From: Mycobacterium alsense | GTDB taxonomy: Bacteria > Actinomycetota > Actinomycetes > Mycobacteriales > Mycobacteriaceae | DNA: 47,808 nt | Assembly: GCF_002086635.1 (NCBI RefSeq) | Contig: NZ_MVHD01000046.1 | Coordinates: 1 to 47,808, forward strand | Direction: 5' to 3' | Part shown: in pieces, positions 1 to 7,041 of the stretch | How positions within the stretch are numbered: position 1 is the first letter of the stretch | Layout: each line of letters starts with the position of its first letter | The notes under the pieces: model-generated | What the model was told of the DNA's origin: nothing | The model's input: only the letters and a program-made list of their open reading frames with translations | The model's database searches: none | Program-made: the position numbers and the translations under genes

Positions 1-80
1 ACAATCAACGACGCCACTCAGCCATCGGAGGCAAACCCCCGATCACCAGAGTGTCACCAACGTCCTAGCTGAGTACATCT

Positions 81-158
81 AGCGGCGGTCACGAGCGCGG
101 CGAAGCCGGGCGAAGTGGGCCGCCGCCATCAAACCCAGCGGCGGTCACGAGCGCGGCG
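81..158. repeat. 22-bp direct repeat pair
   Basis: Positions 81-102 and 137-158 are identical over 22 bases, beginning AGCGGCGGTCACGAGC, with 34 bases between them. They lie downstream of the crotonase gene's stop codon. I see no gene in 1-168. The repeat could be a local duplication, and no function is evident. Confidence 0.55.
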
Positions 159-168
159 CCCATCATCG

Positions 169-975
169 TCACAGGGGATCCCACTCGGGCGCCCTTTTCT
201 CGCGGTGCGCCTTGGCCGCCTCGATCGGATTGTTGGTGAAACCGCTGAGGATCTGGGTGCGGTTCTCCAGCTCGATCGCATGCCGCAGACTCGGCGCGTC
301 CAGCGCCGCGTTGAGGCCAATCTTGGTCTGCCACACGCCATATGCGTTGTTCGCCACGATCGAGCGGGCCAGCGCCAGCGCCGCCGGCATGAGGTCGTCG
401 GGCCCCACCACCTGGTGCACCAGCTTGATGCGATAGGCCTCCGCCGCGTCGATGATGCGGCCGGTGAGCATCAGTTCGCGCGCCACCCCGGCGCCGACGA
501 TCTTCGGCAGCAGGTAACTGGTGCCCATGTCCATCGACGAGAAGCCGGCCTTGATGAACACCGATCCGAACCGGGCCTGTTCGGACGCGACGCGGATGTC
601 GCTGACGAGCGTGAAGGCCAGCCCGCCGCCGACCGCGACTCCGTTCACCGCGGCGATCACCGGGATCGGCAACTCGTAGATGCGGGTGAACAGGTCGGCC
701 AGCCGAGCCTGGGCGTCGTAGTTGACCTTGAACGGCGGGCTGCTCGGCTTCGGCTGGGTCCAGGGCTCGCCGGTGCCGCTCAGGTCGGCCCCGGCGCAAA
801 ACCCCCGCCCGGCGCCGGTCAGGATCGCGACCCGGTGCTCGCCGCCGTCGAGGGCGCCGAGGGCCTTGTCCACGCCGTCGATCAGCGACCCGTCGATCGC
901 GTTCAGGCGCTCCGGCCGGTTGAGGGTGATGCGGGCTATGTTGTCCTCGAGCGTCTCGAATTCGACTGCGGGCAT
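169..975 (-). CDS. enoyl-CoA hydratase/isomerase (crotonase) family protein
   Basis: A 268-residue protein of the crotonase superfamily, which acts on acyl-CoA thioesters through an oxyanion hole. The oxyanion-hole segment GRGFCAGADLS and the second segment NGVAVGGGLAFTLVSDIR are clear, and the length is typical. The ATG at 975 gives MPAVEFETLEDN, the usual family beginning; the open frame runs further upstream but would overlap the divergent methyltransferase gene. The position normally holding the first catalytic glutamate of hydratases (GGGxEL) reads GGGLAF, so plain hydratase activity is doubtful; an isomerase or other acyl-CoA reaction is possible. It is transcribed divergently from the next gene with 76 bases between the starts. 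Substrate unknown. Confidence 0.9.
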   Translation of the reverse strand: MPAVEFETLEDNIARITLNRPERLNAIDGSLIDGVDKALGALDGGEHRVAILTGAGRGFCAGADLSGTGEPWTQPKPSSPPFKVNYDAQARLADLFTRIYELPIPVIAAVNGVAVGGGLAFTLVSDIRVASEQARFGSVFIKAGFSSMDMGTSYLLPKIVGAGVARELMLTGRIIDAAEAYRIKLVHQVVGPDDLMPAALALARSIVANNAYGVWQTKIGLNAALDAPSLRHAIELENRTQILSGFTNNPIEAAKAHREKRAPEWDPL

Positions 976-1051
976 ACCCAAACCGTAGGCGACGCCCGGT
1001 CTTCGCCCACACGGCCTACCGTGGTTTGACGCGATCCCGAAGGAGATTCTC

Positions 1052-1969
1052 ATGGCACGCACCGAGGGCGACACCTGGGACCTGGCCAACAGCGTCGGCG
1101 CCACCGCCACCATGGTCGCCGCGGCGCGCGCGGCCGCCACCCGCAGCCCGCAGCCGGTCGTCACCGACGAGTACGCCGAACCGCTGGTCCGCGGCGTCGG
1201 GCTGGACGTATTCACCAGGCTGGCCGGCGGCGAGCTCGATTCCGACGAGCTCGAGACGGCCGTCGGCTTTCCCCGGATGGTCGACACGTTCGCCGCCCGC
1301 GCCCGGTTTTACGACGACTACTTCGCCGCGGCCGGCAAGGCGGGCCTGCGTCAGGTCGTGATCGTGGCGTCCGGGCTGGATTCTCGCGGATACCGGCTGG
1401 CGTGGCCGGCCGGCACGACGGTGTATGAGGTCGATCAGCCCGAGGTGATCGCGTTCAAGGCCGCGACCCTGTCGCAGATCGGCGCGGCCCCCACCGCCGA
1501 GCTCCGCACGATCGGCATCGACCTTCGCGACGATTGGCCGGCGGCGCTCCAAGCGGCCGGCTTCGACCCGGCCACGCCGACGGCGTGGCTGGCCGAGGGG
1601 GTGCTCATCGGGTTTCTCCCGCCGGAGGCCGAGGTGCGGTTGCTCGACGCGATCACCCCACTGTCGGCCGAGGGCAGCCGATTCGCCGCCGACTTCGGAA
1701 CGCTCAACGACGGTTCGCCGGAGTCGCAGGAGCAGGCGCGCCGCACGACGGAGGGCTGGCGACGCCACGGGCTCGACCTGGACATCGCCGGCCTGACCTA
1801 CCCCGGCCAGCACACCGACGTCGCCGCGCACCTGGGCGGCGACGGCTGGGACACGACCACGTTTGGGCTCAACGACCTGTTCATCGCGGCCAGTCTGCGG
1901 GAATTGGCGGAGGCCGAGCGGCAGGGCGCGGCGAACGCGATCAGCTTCGTGCGGGCGATCAAAACCTAG
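1052..1969 (+). CDS. class I SAM-dependent methyltransferase, TIGR00027/LCM-like family
   Basis: A 305-residue member of the large mycobacterial family of putative S-adenosylmethionine-dependent methyltransferases (TIGR00027, leucine carboxyl methyltransferase fold). Typical features are the N-terminal DTWDLANSVGATATMVAAAR, the SAM loop VIVASGLDSRGYRL (about residues 107-120), an acidic EVDQPEV that would hold the SAM ribose, and TAWLAEGVLIGFLP. The ATG at 1052 follows a strong ribosome site (GAAGGAGA at 1039-1046). Real substrates of this family are mostly unknown; carboxyl or hydroxyl O-methylation is assumed. A second, diverged member lies at 40340 in the integrated element. Confidence 0.92.
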   Translation: MARTEGDTWDLANSVGATATMVAAARAAATRSPQPVVTDEYAEPLVRGVGLDVFTRLAGGELDSDELETAVGFPRMVDTFAARARFYDDYFAAAGKAGLRQVVIVASGLDSRGYRLAWPAGTTVYEVDQPEVIAFKAATLSQIGAAPTAELRTIGIDLRDDWPAALQAAGFDPATPTAWLAEGVLIGFLPPEAEVRLLDAITPLSAEGSRFAADFGTLNDGSPESQEQARRTTEGWRRHGLDLDIAGLTYPGQHTDVAAHLGGDGWDTTTFGLNDLFIAASLRELAEAERQGAANAISFVRAIKT

Positions 1970-1970
1970 C

Positions 1971-2031
1971 CGCGAGAGTGCAACTACCGAGCCCCGCTCT
2001 CGGCCGATGCCTCGCCAGTTGCACCCTCGCG
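1971..2031. terminator. long hairpin between convergent genes
   Basis: The 15-base arms CGCGAGAGTGCAACT (1971-1985) and AGTTGCACCCTCGCG (2017-2031) pair with one mismatch. A smaller inner stem lies within them (CCGAG 1987-1991, CTCGG 1999-2003). It fills the 67-base gap between two convergent stop codons, where a two-way terminator is expected. There is no U-run, as is common in mycobacteria. A dispersed repeat is the alternative reading. Confidence 0.6.
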
Positions 2032-2036
2032 AGCGC

Positions 2037-3974
2037 TCAGCCGTGTTTGGCCAGCCACTCGGCCTGCATCACCAGCAGCGCCATGACCTCCAATTGCGGT
2101 GTGTCGGGGTCGAGTTCGCGGTAGCGCTGGTAGACGTTGACGACGACGCGCTCGGCGTCCAGCCAACTCGCGTACTCGCCGAGGTCGATGGTGTCGGCGG
2201 CCTCCGACCACGACAGCCCCTTGCGGTGGGCGAGCTCGGCCTGCTCGGCGACGTGCGCGAGATAGCCTCGCACCGCGCGGATCCCGTCCGGGTCGGTGAC
2301 GGGCCCGTGGCCCGGCACCACGATCGGGGCGTCCAGCGCGATCATCGCGTCGCACGCCGCAACCCAGTTGGCGATCGGGCCGGCCCACACGATCGGGGTG
2401 CAGCCGATGAACAACAGGTCGCCACCGAACAGCACGCCCGCGTCGGGCACGTGCACCACCGAATCGGCGGCGGTGTGCGCGGGGCCCAGGTTGAGCAGGT
2501 CGACGCGCCGCCCGCCCACCTCGATGGTGAGCTCGCGGTCGAACGTCTGGTCGGCGTTGCGCAGCGTGATGCCGCTGAAGTCGAAGTGCCCGAAGCGATC
2601 CCGCGTGTACGGCGTCGCGACCGGGCCGAGGTTGGCGGTCTGCGCCATGGCCAGCATCTCGGGCGCCATCCCGTGGGCGATTTCGTCGGCGGTGCCCTGG
2701 GCGGCGAGGATCCGCACCGAGGCGTCCAGCAGTTGGTTGCCGTGGGTGTGGTCGCCGTTGGAGTGGGTGATCAACGCGTCGGTGATCGGCGCGCTGTCGG
2801 TCATGGGTCGCATGGCGGTGAGCATTTCGCGGGTCAGCGCCAGGTCGAACAGGGTGTCCACGAGTAGCGAGGCGCCGTCGCCGGCGACCAGCCCGGCGTT
2901 GCTCCACCCGTAGCCGCCGTCCGGCAGGGTCCACGCCCACACCCGGTCGGCGACCTCGTGCAGGCCGCGGGTGTAGGGCACCTTCGCCGGCGCCCGGTTG
3001 ACCCGGGCGGGGACTGACGCGGCGTCCGGATTCGGCCGGGGAGCCAGCGGGTGCGGCGTGGCGCTGGCGCGCACAGTTTGCCGGGTCTCCCCCAGGCCCT
3101 CGACCTGGAGGGTGACGACGTCGCCGTCGCGCAGCCATCCCGGAAACGACTCCAGCGCAGCGGGATTGAGGTGCTCGACCAGCGTGCACGTGGGCACGGT
3201 GCCCGAGCCGATGACGTCGCCGGGCACCAGCGTCACACCGCGCGAGACGTAGGAGATCACCTCGCCGAAGGTCCAGTCCATCTGGGCGGTCGACCCCGAC
3301 CCGATCACGGTGTCGTTGACCCGCGCCATCACCGGCAGGTCGAGCTTGCCGTCTCGGCGATAGGGCTCGAGCTCGTCGGGGGTGACCAGGTACGGGCCTA
3401 GCGTGACCCCGCTGTCCTTGCCCTTGCCCTGCCCGATCGCCAGCTGGCTCTCCAGCTGCTGCAGGTCGCGCGCGGACCAGTCGTTGAAGATGGTGTAGCC
3501 GATGATCGCGGCCTCGGCCTGCTCGACGGTCAGGTCCCTGCCGGTGGTGCCGATGACCGCGGCGATCTCCAATTCGAAGTCCTGCCAGGCGCTTCCGGGC
3601 GCGGCGGGGGCGTCGTCGTAGGGACCCAAAACCGTTGCCGGGCAGGCGAAGTAGAAGGCGGGAATGCGGTACCAGGTGTCGGCCAGCACGCGGCCGGCGC
3701 CGAGTGCCGCCTGGCAGTTACGCATGTGGTCCAGGAAGCACAGCGAGTCCCGGATGGACGGCGGGCGCGGAATCGGCGCCAGCAACCGCACCTCGTCGAG
3801 CCGCGCCACCGCCGACGGCGAACGCAGCGCGTCCTCACCGGCCGCGCGCAGCCCGTCGGCGCCGCGGCCGACGAGCTCGAGCAGCGCCACGCCCGCCGGC
3901 ATCGCATGAATGGTGTCACCGGAGAGGACACCGACGCGCTCGCCGTCGGCACCTCGATATGTCACCCAGCGCAT
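2037..3974 (-). CDS. bifunctional fumarylacetoacetate hydrolase-family/metallo-beta-lactamase-fold protein
   Basis: A 645-residue fusion. Residues about 1-310 are a fumarylacetoacetate hydrolase-family domain (C-C bond hydrolases or isomerases of aromatic catabolism), with the metal-binding acidic segment DFELEIAAVIG and the NDWSARDLQ segment. Residues about 330-645 are a metallo-beta-lactamase fold with THSNGDHTHGN (His404, Asp408, His409), GPAHTAADS, LFGGDLLF and PGHGP. The usual HxHxDH reads HSNGDH, so one metal ligand is replaced by Asn. From memory, M. tuberculosis Rv0939, next to ligD, has about the same length and a bifunctional annotation. Here the intact gene is 10.5 kb from ligD, and a truncated FAH copy sits beside ligD instead (14201-14461). 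The ATG at 3974 follows GGAGGG. Substrates unknown. Confidence 0.9.
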   Translation of the reverse strand: MRWVTYRGADGERVGVLSGDTIHAMPAGVALLELVGRGADGLRAAGEDALRSPSAVARLDEVRLLAPIPRPPSIRDSLCFLDHMRNCQAALGAGRVLADTWYRIPAFYFACPATVLGPYDDAPAAPGSAWQDFELEIAAVIGTTGRDLTVEQAEAAIIGYTIFNDWSARDLQQLESQLAIGQGKGKDSGVTLGPYLVTPDELEPYRRDGKLDLPVMARVNDTVIGSGSTAQMDWTFGEVISYVSRGVTLVPGDVIGSGTVPTCTLVEHLNPAALESFPGWLRDGDVVTLQVEGLGETRQTVRASATPHPLAPRPNPDAASVPARVNRAPAKVPYTRGLHEVADRVWAWTLPDGGYGWSNAGLVAGDGASLLVDTLFDLALTREMLTAMRPMTDSAPITDALITHSNGDHTHGNQLLDASVRILAAQGTADEIAHGMAPEMLAMAQTANLGPVATPYTRDRFGHFDFSGITLRNADQTFDRELTIEVGGRRVDLLNLGPAHTAADSVVHVPDAGVLFGGDLLFIGCTPIVWAGPIANWVAACDAMIALDAPIVVPGHGPVTDPDGIRAVRGYLAHVAEQAELAHRKGLSWSEAADTIDLGEYASWLDAERVVVNVYQRYRELDPDTPQLEVMALLVMQAEWLAKHG

Positions 3975-4082
3975 GCTGATTCAACCCTCCGTCGAGTCCG
4001 CTTGTCCCTGACACTCTAAGACGATCACATCATGGCTTCTTCACCCTCTGCCGCCGTTCGAATTATCCGCTATCGCACCGAA

Positions 4083-4754
4083 TCACAGCGTCGCCGCAGC
4101 CATTCCAGGCAGCAAGATGGTGATCAACGCGTCCGCGTGCGCGGTGATCCAGCCGGCGTCGTTGGGATCTCGGCCGGTGAGAAGGCGCACTTCGGGCGCG
4201 TTGACGTAGGGGATCGATGCGCCGCCGATGAGCAGGTAGTAGAAGATGTCGCCGTCAACGCGAGCCGCAACGCCGGCGTGCTGCAGCATGCGCCATCCGA
4301 GGCCGACCATCTCAAAAATCGGTTTGACGTGGGTTTGGGTCAACCACGCCAATCGGTCGGAGTCGGCAGTCCCCTCATGGACCATGATCTGGTTGAGCTC
4401 GGGATGCTCGGCGGCAAACGCGACGAACCGACGTATCCCGTCAGCGAACACCGCGGCCAGCTGCGGAACTTCGACGTTAGTCGGTTCAGCCGGGAGAACT
4501 CCGTCCATGGCGTCGTGCAATAGCCCGAACAAGTAGTTCACTGCGGAGGTCCACAGCGCCGCCTTGGATTCGAAGTGGTAGTTGATTTGCGGCTGGTGGG
4601 CGTCCACGCGCGCGGCGATGGCGCGAGTAGAAGCACCGTCGAATCCCTTGGCCCCGAACTCGGCCAGTGCAGCCTGCAGGAGCGCTTCGCGCATGCCGGT
4701 TCGGGCCCGGCGCCGCCGAGGCGAGGCCCGCCCGTGCGCACCGGTTTTTTTCAT
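4083..4754 (-). CDS. TetR-family transcriptional regulator
   Basis: A 223-residue one-domain regulator. The N-terminal helix-turn-helix is clear: ALLQAALAEFGAKGF, then TRAIAARVDAHQPQINYHF, the recognition helix ending in YHF. The C-terminal part is a variable ligand-binding and dimer domain. The start is taken at ATG 4754 (MKKTGAHGR); the frame is open further upstream but would run into the neighbouring gene. It lies 43 bases downstream of the flavin-protein gene on the same strand, so the two probably form an operon. The perfect TATTATC/GATAATA palindrome at 5428-5445, ahead of this pair and of the divergent VOC gene, is the natural candidate for its operator. Ligand unknown. Confidence 0.88.
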   Translation of the reverse strand: MKKTGAHGRASPRRRRARTGMREALLQAALAEFGAKGFDGASTRAIAARVDAHQPQINYHFESKAALWTSAVNYLFGLLHDAMDGVLPAEPTNVEVPQLAAVFADGIRRFVAFAAEHPELNQIMVHEGTADSDRLAWLTQTHVKPIFEMVGLGWRMLQHAGVAARVDGDIFYYLLIGGASIPYVNAPEVRLLTGRDPNDAGWITAHADALITILLPGMAAATL

Positions 4755-4797
4755 CGTCTGAAACGCTACCGACTGTATGCGCTCTAAGGCGACCAGA

Positions 4798-5352
4798 TCA
4801 CGACGGATCCGGCGCATCCCATGGCACGGTGGCCGACACCCAATGCGTGATCCGTTCTTCCTGATCATTGTGATAGAGGTGGCGCGGTGGCTGCGCGAAG
4901 GTTTCGTAGGGCCGACAACGGAGGACGACGCGACCCTCCTCGGCGGCCATCGCTTCGACGGTGGGTCGGGCTTCTTCGGGGAGTGGCTGACCCGACATCC
5001 GGCCGGCGACGGCCATCATGACATCGACCACGAGGTCACGATCGCGCTCGACGGTTGCGTCGGTATATACCTGCAGATAGGCAAACGGCCAGCGTTCGTC
5101 AAGGACACAAAGACTGACCTTCCCGTCTCTCGCGGCCACCCTCGCCTTGCCGCGCCCGGCAATCGTTGACACCAGCAGTTCGTCATCTTCGGTCGGTATG
5201 TAGTACACGATCGACATCGCCGGACCGTCGTGTCGGCGACGGTAACCGTAGACACAGGTGCGGTGGGTGCGCACAAATTCTCTCCGCTCCGAAGGGAGCA
5301 GGTCGCGATCGGTGGGAACCGTGAATGGCTCCGACGCGGGCGGAAGCAGCAT
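4798..5352 (-). CDS. pyridoxamine 5'-phosphate oxidase-like split-barrel flavin protein
   Basis: A 184-residue protein that looks like the PNPOx-like split beta-barrel family, whose mycobacterial members bind FMN or F420. Recognisable parts are LPSERREFVRTHRTCVYGY near the N-terminus, then MSIVYYIPTEDDELLVST and GRGKARVAARDGKVSLCVLD, the usual barrel strands that contact the cofactor phosphate. No signal peptide or membrane segment is seen, so it is cytosolic. It is the first gene of a probable two-gene operon with the TetR regulator and is divergent from the VOC protein. A role in reducing or detoxifying a small hydrophobic compound is an inference. Confidence 0.8.
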   Translation of the reverse strand: MLLPPASEPFTVPTDRDLLPSERREFVRTHRTCVYGYRRRHDGPAMSIVYYIPTEDDELLVSTIAGRGKARVAARDGKVSLCVLDERWPFAYLQVYTDATVERDRDLVVDVMMAVAGRMSGQPLPEEARPTVEAMAAEEGRVVLRCRPYETFAQPPRHLYHNDQEERITHWVSATVPWDAPDPS

Positions 5353-5427
5353 GAAATGAATCCTTCGCTAGCTCGAACTTGGTCGGCGCACCGGGGACGT
5401 CCCTTTCGATCCTCGCTTCGACCTTGC

Positions 5428-5445
5428 TATTATCAACCGATAATA
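5428..5445. promoter_or_regulatory. perfect palindromic operator, TATTATC-AACC-GATAATA
   Basis: Two 7-base arms (5428-5434 and 5439-5445) are exact reverse complements with a 4-base spacer. The site lies in the 129-base gap between the divergent starts at 5352 and 5482 and is strikingly AT-rich for this genome. Its size and placement fit a TetR-family operator overlapping both promoters. Binding by the regulator at 4083-4754 is inferred. Confidence 0.7.
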
Positions 5446-5481
5446 TCGAGAGTACGCCGACGGCACAACAGATCACCCGTT

Positions 5482-6279
5482 ATGAATCCTGGACGAACAA
5501 CGAAGCGAAGCTCCCAGCCAGCCAACAACCAGGCGCCCGATTTCATTGCGCACTGGGTAGTTAAGACCGCGCGCAGCGACCAGATGATCGCGTGGTACCG
5601 AATGGTTTTCGGGGCCCGCGTGGTCCACGAACACAGTCGGATCGCCTTCCTCTCCTGGGACGACGAACATCACCGCATCGCGCTGATCAAGGTTCCCCGC
5701 CCGCTGCGCTTCGCCTTTCCGCTAGCGCGATTCCGCCGAAAGCTCTACGGCGTCGACCATCTCGCAGTGCAGTTCACGCTGGACCGCTTGCTCACCAATT
5801 ACGAGCGGCTCAAGCGCAGCAGCATCCTGCCAGTCTGGTCCATCAACCACGGGCCGACGACATCGCTGTACTACGAAGACCCGGACGGTATTCGATTGGA
5901 GTTCCAAGTCGACAACTTCCCGACGGTGGAAGCCACAGCCGCGTACTTCAACACCGCACAGTTCGCCGGCAACCCCATCGGCACCGAGATCGATCCCGGA
6001 TACCTCCTCGAGCGACTGCGCGCCGGCGAGGACCCAGCACATCTCCTGAAACCCGGCGCGAGCACCCGCCCGGCACTACGCCACGCCAAAACCGCCGAGC
6101 CATCACGTGGAAGACACTCTGAGGTCGCGAGAACTGGTAACGGTGCTTGCTCAACAGGTGCAAGTCGGTCTGGTGCAGTCACTCGCGCACAACTGGCGCG
6201 TCAAGGTCTTGCCATGCTGTCGTTTGGCACGAATTGGCTGAGGGAGTGTTCCGCCGTGAAGTCCGGCTGGGCGGAGTGA
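5482..6279 (+). CDS. VOC (glyoxalase/extradiol dioxygenase-like) family protein
   Basis: A 265-residue frame whose first about 200 residues are a vicinal oxygen chelate protein. It begins FIAHWVVKTARSDQMIAWYR, and later has GVDHLAVQF and the typical SLYYEDPDGIRLEFQVDNF, which supplies a family metal-ligand Glu. The family covers dioxygenases, glyoxalases and resistance proteins. The start ATG 5482 lies just after the palindrome. The last about 60 residues (from RPALRHAKTAEPS) are low-similarity, Arg/Ser/Ala-rich sequence, and the natural protein probably ended near 6080; loss of the original stop by frameshift or recombination is likely. It is divergent from the flavin protein and TetR pair and probably co-regulated with them. 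Confidence 0.75.
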   Translation: MNPGRTTKRSSQPANNQAPDFIAHWVVKTARSDQMIAWYRMVFGARVVHEHSRIAFLSWDDEHHRIALIKVPRPLRFAFPLARFRRKLYGVDHLAVQFTLDRLLTNYERLKRSSILPVWSINHGPTTSLYYEDPDGIRLEFQVDNFPTVEATAAYFNTAQFAGNPIGTEIDPGYLLERLRAGEDPAHLLKPGASTRPALRHAKTAEPSRGRHSEVARTGNGACSTGASRSGAVTRAQLARQGLAMLSFGTNWLRECSAVKSGWAE

Positions 6280-6319
6280 TCTCGTCATGAGGCAGGCGAA
6301 TGCCCGTGCATCGCGGTCA

Positions 6320-7004
6320 CTAAGGATGCTTCACGAAGTCGATGGCCTTCTGAATAACGGCGGTCACCGCATCTGGATGGGAGATCAGGGTGAGGTGCGA
6401 ACCGCCGGCGAAGATGCTGACGTCCGACTTCCTCGGTGGGCAGGTCGTTGCCGAAGTTGTTCAGGAAGACGTCCTTCTTGAGATACAGATCGACGGCTCC
6501 TGGTGGCGCACCCGGATACGGAAGCTTGTCGAACAATTCACTTTCGGGCCTCTGTTTCAGCACCGAATCTGACCCGCTCAACGAGCCGTTGGTCTCACCG
6601 ACGGCTGGAGCCGCAGCGTCGACGTAGACCAGTGCCTCGACGTTTGCGTTGCCCGCGGCGGCATTGGTGACGACCGAGCCACCGTAGGAATGCCCTACGA
6701 GCACGATGGGGCCGGTGATCGTCTTGAGGAAGGCCGACACGTATTCGGAATCGGTGGTGAGGTTCTCCAGCGGGTTGGCGATCGCCCGCGCGTCGTAGCC
6801 CCGTTGCTGGAGTGCAGAGACCACGCCATCCCAGCTGGACGTGTCGGCCCACGCCCCGTGGACCAGGACGACGGTCCGCTGCACACCGCTTAGGGGCGGT
6901 GCCGCTGCTGCGTTTGCAGGCCATCCGATGAGAGCCACAACGGCGGCAATCGTGACGCCGGCTGATACTCTGACAGGCGCTAGCAGGTCGATAAACCAAG
7001 TCAT
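6320..7004 (-). pseudogene. alpha/beta hydrolase pseudogene with internal deletion
   Basis: The remains of an exported alpha/beta hydrolase. It has a signal-like hydrophobic N-terminus ending AANAAAAPP, then TVVLVHGAWADTSSWDGV (oxyanion region) and the nucleophile elbow GHSYGGSVV. After DLPTEE the frame is lost. The true C-terminus continues in another frame as SDVSIFAGGSHLTLISHP, ending FVKHP and a TAG at 6320-6322. Compared with the usual family, about 60 residues between these points are missing, including the stretch that normally carries the catalytic Asp. The continuous frame 6285-7049 reads out-of-frame after the junction. It follows the FAD-oxidase gene closely, so it was probably the last gene of that operon. 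The cut protein should be inactive. Confidence 0.8.
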
Positions 7005-7041
7005 TGCAGGCGTTTTCAGCGGATTTCCGTTGTGCGAACGG

